A stretch of 64,000 bases of DNA from NCBI GenBank assembly GCA_031841125.1, contig CM063109.1, positions 29,826,038 to 29,890,037 of the forward strand, written 5' to 3'. Below, in pieces: positions 33,705 through 43,973 of the stretch; position 1 is the stretch's first letter; each line of letters opens with the position of its first letter. The notes under the pieces were generated by a model. That model searched no databases and was not told the DNA's origin. It saw only the letters and a list, made by a program, of their open reading frames with translations. The DNA is from Acanthococcus lagerstroemiae (taxonomy: Eukaryota > Arthropoda > Insecta > Hemiptera > Eriococcidae). Made by a program: the position numbers and the translations under genes.

Positions 33705-33889
33705 TTAGGAAGCTAAAATTTTGAAAAATTAAACGAATATGTCAAGTTATTACGTGGGCGTAATTGTAATTCATCGAGTCGGATAAAATTTATGTAATGA
33801 ACTTCTACAATATTAATGTGGTTTGAGTTTAAAGATGAGCCCAATTGGCTTAGTGGGTCTGGAGCCAGAAATACTCCAAGTGCCCGCTA

Positions 33890-34712
33890 AACCATGTCGA
33901 CCGCGAATCGACGTCGATGTGACCTTCAAATCGACCTTTCGTCACGATTTAGAATCAATTCATTGGCTGCGTCGACTCCGCATCGAAATAGTTCCGGGGT
34001 TGTCGACTACAGATCGACTCAAAACTGGACTGCGTATCGACGTCGAAATCAGGTCGACATGAAATTCATAGCACATCAAATCTACGTCGAAACTGAGTCG
34101 ATTCTAGGTAAATGTCATTCCATGCACTGTAAATTCACGGCGACATCGAGTCGAATTTGAGTATATGATTTCCCAAAAGCCTTAAATCGACGTCGAGATT
34201 CAGTCGATTGCGAGTAATTAGCTTTTTCATAGACTGTAAATAGTCGTGGATATGAAGTCGATTTCAGGTAAATGCCGTTGAAAAATGTTATTGACGTAAC
34301 ATAATAAAATTCGACTGACTTTCGACTTCAAGTCGACGGCGAAATTAAGTAGAAATTGAGTAAAACATATGACTTTTAAATTTGACTGCATTTTGACTTG
34401 GATTCGACGGCGAAATGGAGTCGAAATTGAGCAGCACACGTGACTTTAAATTCGACTTGAATTCGACGACCATATTAAGTGGAAATTGAGTAGCGTGGAA
34501 TAGTTTGAAATTCGACTGTATTATGATTCAAAATCGATGTCAGTTAGCAGTTGATTTAGTCTGAAAATCGACTCCATTTCGACGAACTTTTTTGAAGACC
34601 TTAATTCAACGTCATATTCTGGTCGACTTTAAGGCGACACTACTTAACAACTTCAAGTCGACTCAAAATCGACGGTCAGCATAGTTCAACGGGTGTGTCA
34701 AGTCGATTTTGT
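33890..34712. repeat. TCGA-rich degenerate tandem array
   Basis: I count 34 TCGA tetramers in about 820 bp, where about three are expected. Many sit in GTCGAC or ATCGACGTCGA contexts. In 34321-34500 units of about 60-71 bp can be aligned (TTCGACTT..ATTCGACGGCGAAAT..AAATTGAG). No coding or known satellite assignment. Confidence 0.8.
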
Positions 34713-34739
34713 TATTTGTTTTTAATTTTATCTCACGAA

Positions 34740-36188
34740 CCAGACCTAAGTCCTATCAAATTTATGATGACAAAGTGTAATATTCTTTCTTCAAGATCTA
34801 CAAATTTGGTAGTAACTATTTTTCTGTCTTATCGACGGCTGATGAGATTGCTGATGTTTATGGGGTCGTGAGGGCTACTAAATACTTGTTTAATGAAATT
34901 ACTCAACGAACGGTAACATTCTGCGCCAGTATGTTCCCTTCTAATTTTAATCCTTGTGATGTCTATTCTTCATCAGTGTGGCTCATATGGGGAGAGAGGA
35001 TGCAGTTATCATTCCAACTCAATTCATTTTCAATTTTCCGAATGTACAGAAGGCGTTGTGGCTTTGGTGTGTTACAGCGATAGTCAGTTTTGTCGAAGGC
35101 TTGGTGCTGTACAATAAATTAATGTTTTACTTTACGTCGTTTTTTACGCGTAAACTATGTCGTGTAAAAACCCTAAATAATTTGCCTCGTAGAATATGTA
35201 CAATTTGTTAAGTACATAAACTACGTACAATTTCGATAACGATATCAATAAAAATGTAAAAAATGTTTAAAATAATTTTCACGATTTACTGAAATTTACG
35301 AATTTTATCTATCGCCACTTCTACTGCCAAAATTTAAAAAATAATATTTTAGGCGTTAATTACTAATCCTGGTTGCAGGTCAGTGGTTCAAATACCGGTG
35401 GCGGTTAGCAGTCTAGTACACTACATATTTTTGAAGCATATTCTAATTGAAGAATTTCGCAGTGCGAGAGGCTACTGCCTCCACTGTTCTACTCGTGTAT
35501 CCGCGTCTATCAGTTATTGAAGCCCAAAACTCATGATCGATATTCGGATATGTGAACTGTACTTATAATACTCTAACCTACCGTTCTTTTTTGTTTGTTT
35601 GTTTTAGGTAAGTGTCAATTGCTTGATGATATCACGAATACGGTTGCCAAACTCACAACATATTTGTAAGTACCTTGCAAGATAAGCATTTCCTTGAAAC
35701 ATTTCCAATTAAAATATTGTGGCGAATGCTCCTGAATATTCGGGGATAATGAACGACTGACGGTATTCGAGTAATTCAATAAAAGGACGATAACGGATAA
35801 GCAGATTCGCCCCAATAACGCAAGGGTATGTAGAGGCCGCTGGCCGTCGCCGGACTGTTTAGTTTCGAATGCGATAGTTGTATGCGTTTTCAAAGCGATT
35901 TGAACTACTGTGCTTAGTGTTGTCATCATAATTGTGGCGGTGGAGATGCATCCCAGGGAAAAATACCGATGTAGTTTCCCGTTGTTTTCGTCAGGGTTGT
36001 CGTGATCTCCGGACCACCTGGCCCGGCAGGCCCGCAGGGGAGGCCGGTCGAACGGGGTGCAACGGTACGCGGCGGCTTCGGAGTGACCGGAACGCGGCAC
36101 AAGGAGTCGATACACTGGCCTCATCGCGGAGCGACATAGTTAAGTGGGGGATTGCGATGTGAAGTTCGAAAACACGAATTACGCAGAT
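34740..36188. other. Unassigned region with an unrecognised split open frame near 34770-35200
   Basis: On the plus strand, about 34790-34990 reads KFGSNYFSVLSTADEIADVY and onward. A second frame continues from 34978 with GREDAVIIPTQFIFNFPNVQ and ALWLWCVTAIVSFVEG. The joint frames look more protein-like than random, but I know no family. 35615-36124 (minus) is an open frame across GC-rich sequence with no motifs. Confidence 0.25.
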
Positions 36189-36501
36189 TTAACCCTTCAC
36201 TGCGCACTTTTTCTTTTTTGACGAAAAAAATCGTTTTGGGTAGATTTGAGGGCGTAGAATGTGGGAAAAATACTCCAAAAAATCATACTGTGAAAATAAA
36301 GATAGTACAGCGTAAAAACATTAGGTGTTGTAAATGACACTGTGCGTGTACGAGTAGTTGAATTAGGTGCCGTCAACGACACTGCGCGCCTACAGCATGA
36401 ACTAAAGTAATGAACAGTAAGATTTAAATTTTATTGAGAAAGTGCACCAACATTATCCATAAGACCAGAAAATGGCTGAAATGTCAAGAAAACATGCAAA
36501 A

Positions 36502-37060
36502 TTACATAAAGTCTAAGTGAAATCTGCGGAAACAATTATCTTTGGACTTCACGCACAGGTACATGCTACATTTTTTGCATGGAAAGCACGTTTTCAATTT
36601 ACAACCCTGAAGGCGGCATTTCTGAAGTGGTGGATCTTCTTTTACAGGTAAATGATCACCATGATTCATCCTCGAATCTGGAGGTGGAAGAGATAAAGTG
36701 CATCCACATTAGGATGATCAGCCCAAGATGATGAATGTAGTGTGGATGTGTAGATGGTTAGCCAAAATGAAGCTGAAGGACTGATCAGCCTGGATGATCA
36801 TCCTTTATCCCCGATCGACTTATTGGCAGTCTGATCAAAAGATGATGATCATGCAGACACTGATCATCCAGGATGAATAGGCTGATCATCCTGATGTGGA
36901 CGCACCTATACAGGTCGACCTCGCTTAGGAACTTCGACTACTGGTGACTGTTGTGGCCGTCCTCGAGGAGTCCTAGTACCAGATTCACACAGTACGATAG
37001 CCATTTCTTCTCGCAATTCATTCAAATTGCCAGAAAAACATATTCTCAAAAATGAAAACA
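36502..37060 (-). pseudogene. piggyBac transposase C-terminal fragment with cysteine-rich domain
   Basis: From 37060 the minus strand reads NLNELREEMAIVLCESGTRT, PRGRPQQSPVVEVPKRGRP, and then an insertion (about 36905-36699). It resumes with LSLPPPDSRMNHGDHLPVKE and ends QKCRLQGCKLKTCFPCKKCS, MYLCVKSKDNCFRRFHLDFM, stop at 36502-36504. The closely spaced Cys pairs followed by FH are the C-terminal cysteine-rich domain that binds transposon ends in the piggyBac family. The DDD catalytic core is gone. Confidence 0.85.
36697..36907. mobile_element. MITE nested in the piggyBac remnant
   Basis: GTGCATCCACATTAGGATG (left) and CATCCTGATGTGGACGCAC (right) are inverted repeats of about 26 bp with two mismatches. 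TA dinucleotides border both sides. The interior repeats GATGATCA many times. It splits the piggyBac reading frame. Confidence 0.75.
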
Positions 37061-37118
37061 TCGAAAAATCAAATCTTCTGATAACCGGTTGACAACGGAG
37101 GCAGATCTTAACGAAAAT

Positions 37119-37231
37119 AAGTTTTATTTAGGTGTCGCATACGACACTGCGCGTGCATACGTGGTCATGGTGTATAAACACTAGGAGCAGTAATATGCGC
37201 GCAGTGTCTTGGCGACACCTAAATAAAACTT
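37119..37231. repeat. Hairpin inside the piggyBac remnant
   Basis: AAGTTTTATTTAGGTGTCGC and its inverted copy GCGACACCTAAATAAAACTT flank a short spacer. The arms extend through GACACTGCGCG. It shares the GTGTCG motif with the termini of the surrounding element, so it may be an internal duplication of an end. Confidence 0.7.
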
Positions 37232-37777
37232 CATGTTCACAAGGTGTGACTACTGATTTGGAATATGTGACGTCACTGGGGCATTTTAGAGTCACCAATG
37301 ACCAGCTTTCATATTTTTCCAAATCGATTTGTGATTGGTCGAGCATTTTACAGAGCCACAAACTTGTTCTCTCCCGGCTTCTCAGCTGATTCCCATCTGA
37401 CGTCACAGAAATCTATTTTAACACATTATTTTCGAGCCTGACACTTGTGAAGTATTTTCGGGAGGTGATACTTGATTGAAAGAAGCATGCTGATTGGTTT
37501 TCAAGCCTACCCCTTTTGCCCATCCTCTACTAGCCGTTTTCCATTTTTAGGTGTCGTAAACGACACTCCGCGCAGTGAAGGGTTAAGAATAAATCAGATT
37601 ATTTAATATGTCTGTACAACTAAGGGGGCTAATGCGCACTATACTATAGGTATATGTATGTATGTATTTGTAGGCATCTTCTACTGACAAGGTGGCCCCT
37701 CAAAATCATGGGTACAGACCAACAATAACAATGATAATAACAATACTAATGATAACAACGTTATTACGATGAAAATA

Positions 37778-40700
37778 TTATTCGCTATCCATAAGGGTCG
37801 ATCTTCTTCTTCCTCTTGGGGGTTTTCCTAGAATTTTCCCACACATTACCAATCTGAATAGCGGATCTTCTTTCTTCCTTTCCAGAAATTGTGATTTGCC
37901 TCGAGTGATTATATTCGTCAACAGTGGTTCCTCTATCTTGCATCTAGCCAGCACCTCTACGTTCCTTACTTTCTCAGTCCACATTATACGTTGCATGCGT
38001 CGGTAGCACCATAATTCAAACGCCGTTATTCTTGCCTTCACTGTTTTAGTCATTCTCCTGACGTGTATTTTAAAATGGACCAGATGTAGCAGCGTAATAT
38101 CCTCCAACGTGTTGTAAACCTTAATTTCCTGTCCTTCAGGACGTATTCCAGGTTGTAGAAAGCAGCCCGAGCGTTTGCCATCCGGGAAGCAATTTTGGTG
38201 TTGTCCCTGCCGTCGCTTCTGGTCATAAACTCCATGATATTTATATATACTTCAACCTGCTGCAACATATGACCATCATCTACTTCTATGCGCAGTTGTT
38301 TTCCACTTATTTTCTTCTCTATGAGCATTACCTTTGTCTTTGAGGTGTTTGTGGCCATACCAACTTTTTTGCCTTCTGTATTTAATCTGCTGACCATTTA
38401 CTGCAGTTATGCAGCTATCAGGACCTTATCGTCTGCGTAGCTTATGTTATTAATTTTTGTACCATTGACTGCGAAACCGACATTAGAAAACTTTGGATGT
38501 TTCATTATGTGTTCCGCGTGTGCATTAAACAATCTCAGCGACATTGGGCATCCCTGTCTCACTCCTGGCTTTACACTGCATGTCTCCGATGAAGTTGACC
38601 TGCCTATTCGAACATTTGCTTCCTGATTCCAGTAGAGGTTTTGAATGAGGTAAATATCTTCTTCATCTACGCCATATTCTTCCAACATGTCCATTAGTTT
38701 GTTGTGTGTTTCACTCTATCGAAGGCTTTTTCATAGTCTACGAAACAGACTTAAACTTGATGATTCATTTCGAGAGCCCTTTGTAGTAATATCTTGAATA
38801 GTGCGACCGCGTCTCTTGTCCCTTTCTTTGCCCTAAAGCCAAACTGTATCTGGCTCAGACTGGCATCGATTCGGCTCTCTATGCGTCTCCTAACTATTGT
38901 TAAGAGTACTTTTAGTATATGGGACATTATACTGATAGTTCGGTAGTCGCTGCATTGTAGAGAATTGCTCTTTTTAGGTAGAGGTATAAAATATTGAGGT
39001 TCTGAAGTCGTCGGGTATGATGCCGGTTCGATTAATCGTATTCAGGATTGCAAGAGGGACTGCTTCATTCCTTTCATTCAGGGTCTTCAGAAATTCTGCT
39101 GGAATTTTATCCGTCCCAACAGCCTTCCTTCTTTTTGCTGTGCATATAGCAAACTCCAGTTCACTCATTTTTATGTCCGGCGCATGGTCTGCCGTCCTTC
39201 TCCTCTCCGGAGGAAATTCCAATCTGTCGTCGCTGTACAGCTTCTCTATATAATCCAGCCATACCTTCCTGATCTCCTTTTCATCTGTGCATATTTTGTC
39301 GGACTTGTTCTTGATCACAGTTATTTTTGAGACGCTCTTCTTTGGCTTCAGCGTCATCTTCTTTGGCTTTTTTGTCATGGATTTTATCTCCTTATGCATT
39401 TGATGCATTTTATTTGCTTCTTCTAACTCTTTCACTCGTTTGCATTTTTCTTCGAGTCATCTCGTTTTTGCTTCTATGCATTTCTTCAAGATCTCCCGAC
39501 AAGCCCTTCTGTACTCCGCACTGTTTCTGTCTGCTATTCCTTTTCGTTTATCCATTAGGGCTAAAATTTCATTGTTCATCCATTCCTTCTTTTTGTTCTC
39601 AGTCCTCTCTGTGGTTAACACTTTTTCCTCCGCGTTAAGAACTGCATTCTTCCAGGCCATCCACATTTCTTATACATCATTCTTATCTTCGATCTGCTGA
39701 AGCTCACTTTCCGCCCCGATCTCGCTGTTGAACTTGTTTGCTGTTTTTCTGTTTTGTAGTGCGTTTGTATCGAAATACGGGCCTTTCCACTTCTCTTTCC
39801 TATTCATGATCTTCAATCTGAGTCGAAAAATCGCCACTAGAAGCACGTGATCACTGTTGCAATCTGCAGATGGATAAGTATGGCAGTTAATAACACCATT
39901 TCTGTATATTTCATTCACCAGGATGAAGTCGATTTGATTCCTCGCATGGTCGCCTGGGCTCCTCCAAGTGTACAGACGACGCACATGATGCTTGAAGTGA
40001 TTGTTGCATATCATCAGTCTGTTGTGGTCTGCGAATTCTACCAGCTTGCTTCCGCTTTCATTCCGCAATCCAAGACCAAAGTTACCCACGCTTGTTCCAT
40101 GTTTGCCTCTACCGACTTTTGCGTTGAAATCACCCATGATAAAGACCACATCATTGTTGTTTGTGGCTTTCAACGTCTGACTCAGATTATAATAGAAGGC
40201 CTCCTGCTCCTCCTCATCACTCTCGCTGGTTGGTGCATATACCTGGATCACTGTTGTAGCTTTTGGCTTTGAGTCTAATCGTATTTTTAGAATTCTTTCT
40301 GAGAAAGGCAATATCTCGCAGATTGCTTGACTTAAGCTAGATACACACTGCGTTGACGTTTTCGTATTAACACGTCATATGACGAGAACAAAACCATGTA
40401 GTTCAATGGGACCGTTCACACTATACTGATGTGTCGTCAGATTGTAGTGTGAACAGTCCAGTTGAACTAGATGATTTTGTTTTCGTCATGTGTCGTGTTA
40501 ACACGTCATAATGTGCAGCCGGCTCTAGCCTTCTGCTAACCAGAATGCCTACTCTGTGTTCATGTTTATCTCTACATGAGAAGATGAACTCGTAGTCCTC
40601 TACTGTGATCCGATTGCATCCGATCCATTTGACTTCACTCATTCCGACTATATCCAACTTTAGTCTCTTCGCTTCTTGGATCACATTATGTAATTTTCCT

Positions 40701-40894
40701 ATCTGGTACAGCGTTTGTACGTTCCATGTTCCGACTCTGATACTCTTTTTCCATCGCGTTTGTTGTATCAGCTGCAAAGCTTCACTTGATTCCGCACTAA
40801 TGCTTCGACCCCCATCGGCAGCCTGCAAAACTGATGTAAGCCGCTGCTGGTCATCCGAGGTCCCAGCTGAACCAATGTAACTCTGTGTCATCAT
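37778..40894 (-). pseudogene. LINE endonuclease / reverse transcriptase ORF, frame-disrupted
   Basis: Endonuclease: VGTWNVQTLYQIGKLHNVIQ, DIVGMSEVKWIG, VIQVYAPTSESDEE, FIMGDFNAKVGRG, RRLYTWRSPGDHARNQIDFI and ADCNSDHVLLVA. Linker: KKEWMNNEILALMDKRKG. RT: KAVGTDKIPAEFLK, VKPGVRQGCPMSLRLFN and the intact catalytic ISYADDKVLIAA (about 38445). C-terminus: FELWCYRRMQRIMWTEKVRN and PPRGRRR. Frame breaks occur near 40420-40330 (insertion), 39660-39440, 38970, 38690-38700 and 38400. The domain set is complete and the YADD is intact, so it is a fairly recent pseudogene. Confidence 0.85.
40336..40529. mobile_element. Foldback MITE inserted in the LINE endonuclease
   Basis: Long imperfect palindrome: ACACGTCATATGACGAGAAC... 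(from 40360) mirrors ...TTTTCGTCATGTGTCGTGT (to 40498) around a short loop near 40425-40440. Outer ends are GCTAGATACACACTGCG and, on the other strand, GGCTAGAGCCGGCTGCACA. It separates VSRRL from AICEILPFSERIL of the endonuclease, so it is a true insertion. A 3-bp TTA/CTA TSD is possible but not proven. Confidence 0.8.
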
Positions 40895-41060
40895 GATTGA
40901 GAACTCGGAAATATACTGCGGTGGTTTTCCGTGGCCTTCCGCGGGCTTTTATGTTGGGGTGAGCTCCCCTAGTCAGACTGTCCAGTTTTGAGGCGCTGGA
41001 GACTCGCCTGCTCATCCAGTGCACTAGGCACTTGATCCGGGGTACTATGATCATGGATGA

Positions 41061-41575
41061 GAAGAAGGTGGCCTGCGTGTTCTTCCTGCAGTAATCTGGC
41101 TTAATGGTATTTTGTACTGACCTAACTCTGACAGTTAAGCCCGCGCCGTTTCGCCACCTTCTCTCGTAACGAACTCTTGCTTTAGCCTACTCTATCAGCG
41201 CTGAGCCCACCGAAATAGTAGTTACCACCCCGCACGACGTGGACGCGCATCGAGTTCAGGTGGTTGCCGTTTCGTTTCTCTGCCGGTAGGACTAGCACCA
41301 TAAGACAGTCGAGTGACTACTTACCACAGAACTATATAGCCATTTATAAATCGGAATTACGTATGTACAATTCAACAAATAGAAAAAAAAAAACAGGGGT
41401 TGGTTATCCAGCGGCACGAAAATATCGATACTGGGGTTCAGGTTCGCGAATTAACCCTACCGGGCCTCCGAGACGAGAGGCGACGATGCGGTCACGCGGT
41501 ACAGCCGAACGATGGCCCTGCGTCCTAACTAACGTTGCGTCGACTTGTTAGCTATAGGGCCAGGATTAGCAGGAA
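41061..41575. other. Unassigned sequence upstream of the LINE
   Basis: No recognised gene. An open frame at 41264-41551 has no known motif. Confidence 0.3.
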
Positions 41576-42060
41576 TTCGCTTGCGACTGGGGCTTGGTCC
41601 AGTCTGCAAACAAGCTTTAAGCTACTTGTCTAGGTTTACAACCAGTAGGCAGATCCAGTCCGGTACGTAAACTTCGCGTAAGTCAGCAAGGAGGAACGAT
41701 AGGCGGAAGTAGGTGTTAGGTGGAGGTAGTTCGTTTGCAACCAGGCGGACTCCGACCCCGGTACGCAGTCGAGTTAATAGGCTACTTATATAGGTTTGCA
41801 ATCAGTAGGCAGATCCAGTCCGGTACGTAGACTTAAGAGTAAGTAGGCAAGAAGGAGGAGTAGATGTAAGCTTGGGAGGTAGCTGAGGAAACGGAGTTCG
41901 CTTGCAACCAGGCGGATTCCGACCCCGGTACGCAGTCGAGCTAATGAGCTACTCGTCTAGGTTTGCAACCAGTAGGCAGATCCAGGCCGGTACGCAAACT
42001 TAAGAGCAAGTAGGCGAGAAGTAGCAGTGGAAATAGGCTGAAGGTAGGTAGCAGGAATTA
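41576..42060. repeat. Three-copy tandem repeat, unit about 154-167 bp
   Basis: Units start at about 41576, 41730 and 41897 with TTCG(C/T)TTGC. Each contains GTACGCAGTCGAG-type and AGGCAGATCCAGTCCGGTAC-type halves. The two halves resemble each other (TTTGCAACCAG..GG..GATCC), which suggests an older subunit of about 80 bp. A GCTAGGCTAGGCTAGGCTA run follows at 42082-42100. Confidence 0.8.
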
Positions 42061-42100
42061 GGCGGAAGATGCGGTGAAGAAGCTAGGCTAGGCTAGGCTA

Positions 42101-43755
42101 ACGCGAAGAACTATAGCAGCAAGCAAACGTTGCGAACGCGTCGCAAAACAGCAGTCTCTCGAAAAAGCGTGGAAACAGAGAATTTATAGGATTTTGCCGG
42201 CGTGTGTAGGTGAGGGGAAAATGGCTGATACGAAAAAGAGGGGGGGAGAGAGAGAAAACTCGCTGCGGCTTGATAGTCGAACTCGCAGATCGCGCGGGAA
42301 AGAACGGAAAAGGGCTAAAAGGGTACATGGCCAAAGGAAACAAAGGCGAGCACCGAATATGCGACCAGGGCTGTTTCGGACGGGCAGGAATCGGTTTCGA
42401 AGGACGCGGAGAACAGTGAGGGATACGGTTCTGGTTTCGTGACGGTGTGTGAAAATTAGGTCGCAGGGCCAGGTAGCGATTAGCAGTCGGACAGTTCTCG
42501 TTCACCGCCAGATAATTTTGTGACGAACACGGGTTGTCGTAACCGGGTTTATCGGTCGGGAGTTTTCCTCCTCCTAGTATGTGCCTTTAGTTCTTAACTA
42601 ATCCCGCTCACCACGTCAGTGTATTGCACGTAGGAGGGGATTTCGTCACTAAGCAGGGAGGATGAAAAGCTCAAATAATAGTTTGTGTACCGCGAGGAAA
42701 GAACTTTTTCCGAAAACACATTTTCTCGATGGATGGCTGTTAGGCGTAACTTATTACCCACAACCGTCACGAAATTTTACTACGCTATTCACTCCGCCTG
42801 AAGCATTCCACTTCGAATTCCTGCCCGACTGGTGGCAGCGTTGAATCTTCGAGGGCACGTGTCAGCAGACCCTCGTCTTTAGCTCGAGTGCCACTGTCGA
42901 AATCTGTACGTACGTTATGTAATCAAAGTCGAAGAAGACAAAGTGAACGAAGAAAAGTCCTCAACTCGGTAATATATTTTCGTGAGCAAGAGGAAGAGCG
43001 ACCGAACGACTGGCAAGAAAATCGGAACGAAAATGTGTAACGAACGCGGTATACGCGACGTTCTTCGCACCTATTAGCCGTCATTACTCGAAGTTAAACA
43101 GCGATTAAACGACTCATTAATTCTCGACGATGTACGGACGAGAAAAATGTCCGTCTAAGAAAAAGAATTAAGAAAAAAGAAGCAGGAAAAGAGTGAAAAA
43201 AATAATGGAAGAAAGAATTGAAAAATAAATAAAAGTGAGAAAAGAAAGAAGAAAACAATCACTCCTCACGATGCAATCGGCGCAATAAGATGATAATGTG
43301 AATACGACGACCGCTGCAACAATACAGGCCACGCTTTTCGAGCAAGCGTAAGCATGAATCGTCTGTGCAAATCGCAGATATCGATATTTTTCTCCCAGTT
43401 CGCGGGAATATCTAGCTGTATTATGTACCTTTACTGGCGATGTGGTCAGCCAGCGAACGTAAAGACATAATTTTACCCGTGCAACCGGTTTCCACCTTTA
43501 TTGTCTCTGTCGCGCTCGTCCAACAACCGCTCGCGAATTATCGAAAATTAATACCGCTTTTGAATCCACCGCCCCGGGCTGAAATGTGCTTCGAGTCGAG
43601 AATCGAGACGCAGCATCTGAATCAAGAATCGAAACGCAGCATTCGAGTACATCGTCGATGCTAGAAGCTACGCGGTGGCGGAGGCCACTGCTCAAGTTAG
43701 CGTTTTTGGCTTTTCCCTAGTGCAGCTGTCATACTAGATAGTACGTTCATCCTGC
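42101..43755. other. Unassigned region
   Basis: Moderate GC to about 42550, then AT-rich. Overlapping frames of 60-135 codons on both strands between 42098 and 42505 follow a purine-rich composition (GGGGGAGAGAGAGAAAA) and show no domain. No gene called. Confidence 0.3.
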
Positions 43756-43962
43756 GTCTCTTTTATAAGTTATACTGTGAACCCGAGCCCCGGAATCCAC
43801 CCTTTCGAGCATGGGGAGGCTGTTAGGGCTGTCTTAGCCCGCTTCTCTTCTTGCCGGAAAAGTGGCCTGGGTCGAAATGTAGCGAGTTGCTACGTGTACT
43901 CGAACCCGGAACCTCCGGATTCCGAGACCAGCTCGCTATCCACTCGGCCAACCAGACCCTAT
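43756..43962 (-). mobile_element. tRNA-derived SINE, family 2, copy 1
   Basis: Minus strand starts GGTCTGGTTGGCCGAGTGG (A box) and has GGTTCCGGGTTCGAGTAC (B box). The body contains GGCTAAGACAGCCCTAACAG. Flanks GTTCATCCTGC (43745-43755) and GTTCATCGTGC (43963-43973) are an 11-bp TSD with one mismatch. Confidence 0.85.
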
Positions 43963-43973
43963 GTTCATCGTGC

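Larger units (their letters stand above)
36193..37582 (-). mobile_element. piggyBac-type transposon remnant with TTAA target sites
   Basis: Terminal repeats CCCTTCACTGCGC (36193) and GCGCAGTGAAGGG (ending 37582) are perfect 13-bp inverted repeats. Each is flanked by TTAA (36189-36192 and 37583-37586). Subterminal palindromic motifs of the type GGTGTCGTAAACGACAC recur near both ends (36324, 36368, 37131, 37549). It encodes the tail of a piggyBac transposase and holds at least one nested element. At 1.39 kb it is too short to be autonomous. Confidence 0.9.
37740..41060 (-). mobile_element. LINE of the 'craniofacial development protein 2-like' endonuclease/RT type (RTE-like)
   Basis: Minus-strand order is a 5' region (41054-40895), endonuclease (40800-39750), linker, RT (39435-38050) and C-terminal domain (38107-37778). 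The 3' side ends in short TTATTATCATT-like repeats. Several frameshifts and a foldback insertion (40336-40529) inactivate it. The clade is inferred from motif style. Confidence 0.8.

Noticed and set aside
35615..36124. 169-codon minus-strand frame as a host gene
   Set aside because: No recognisable motif. It spans a GC-rich to AT-rich transition, and its C-terminal half is composition-driven.
41576..42060. CRISPR-like array
   Set aside because: Three long units with no constant short repeat or unique spacers, in a eukaryotic context.
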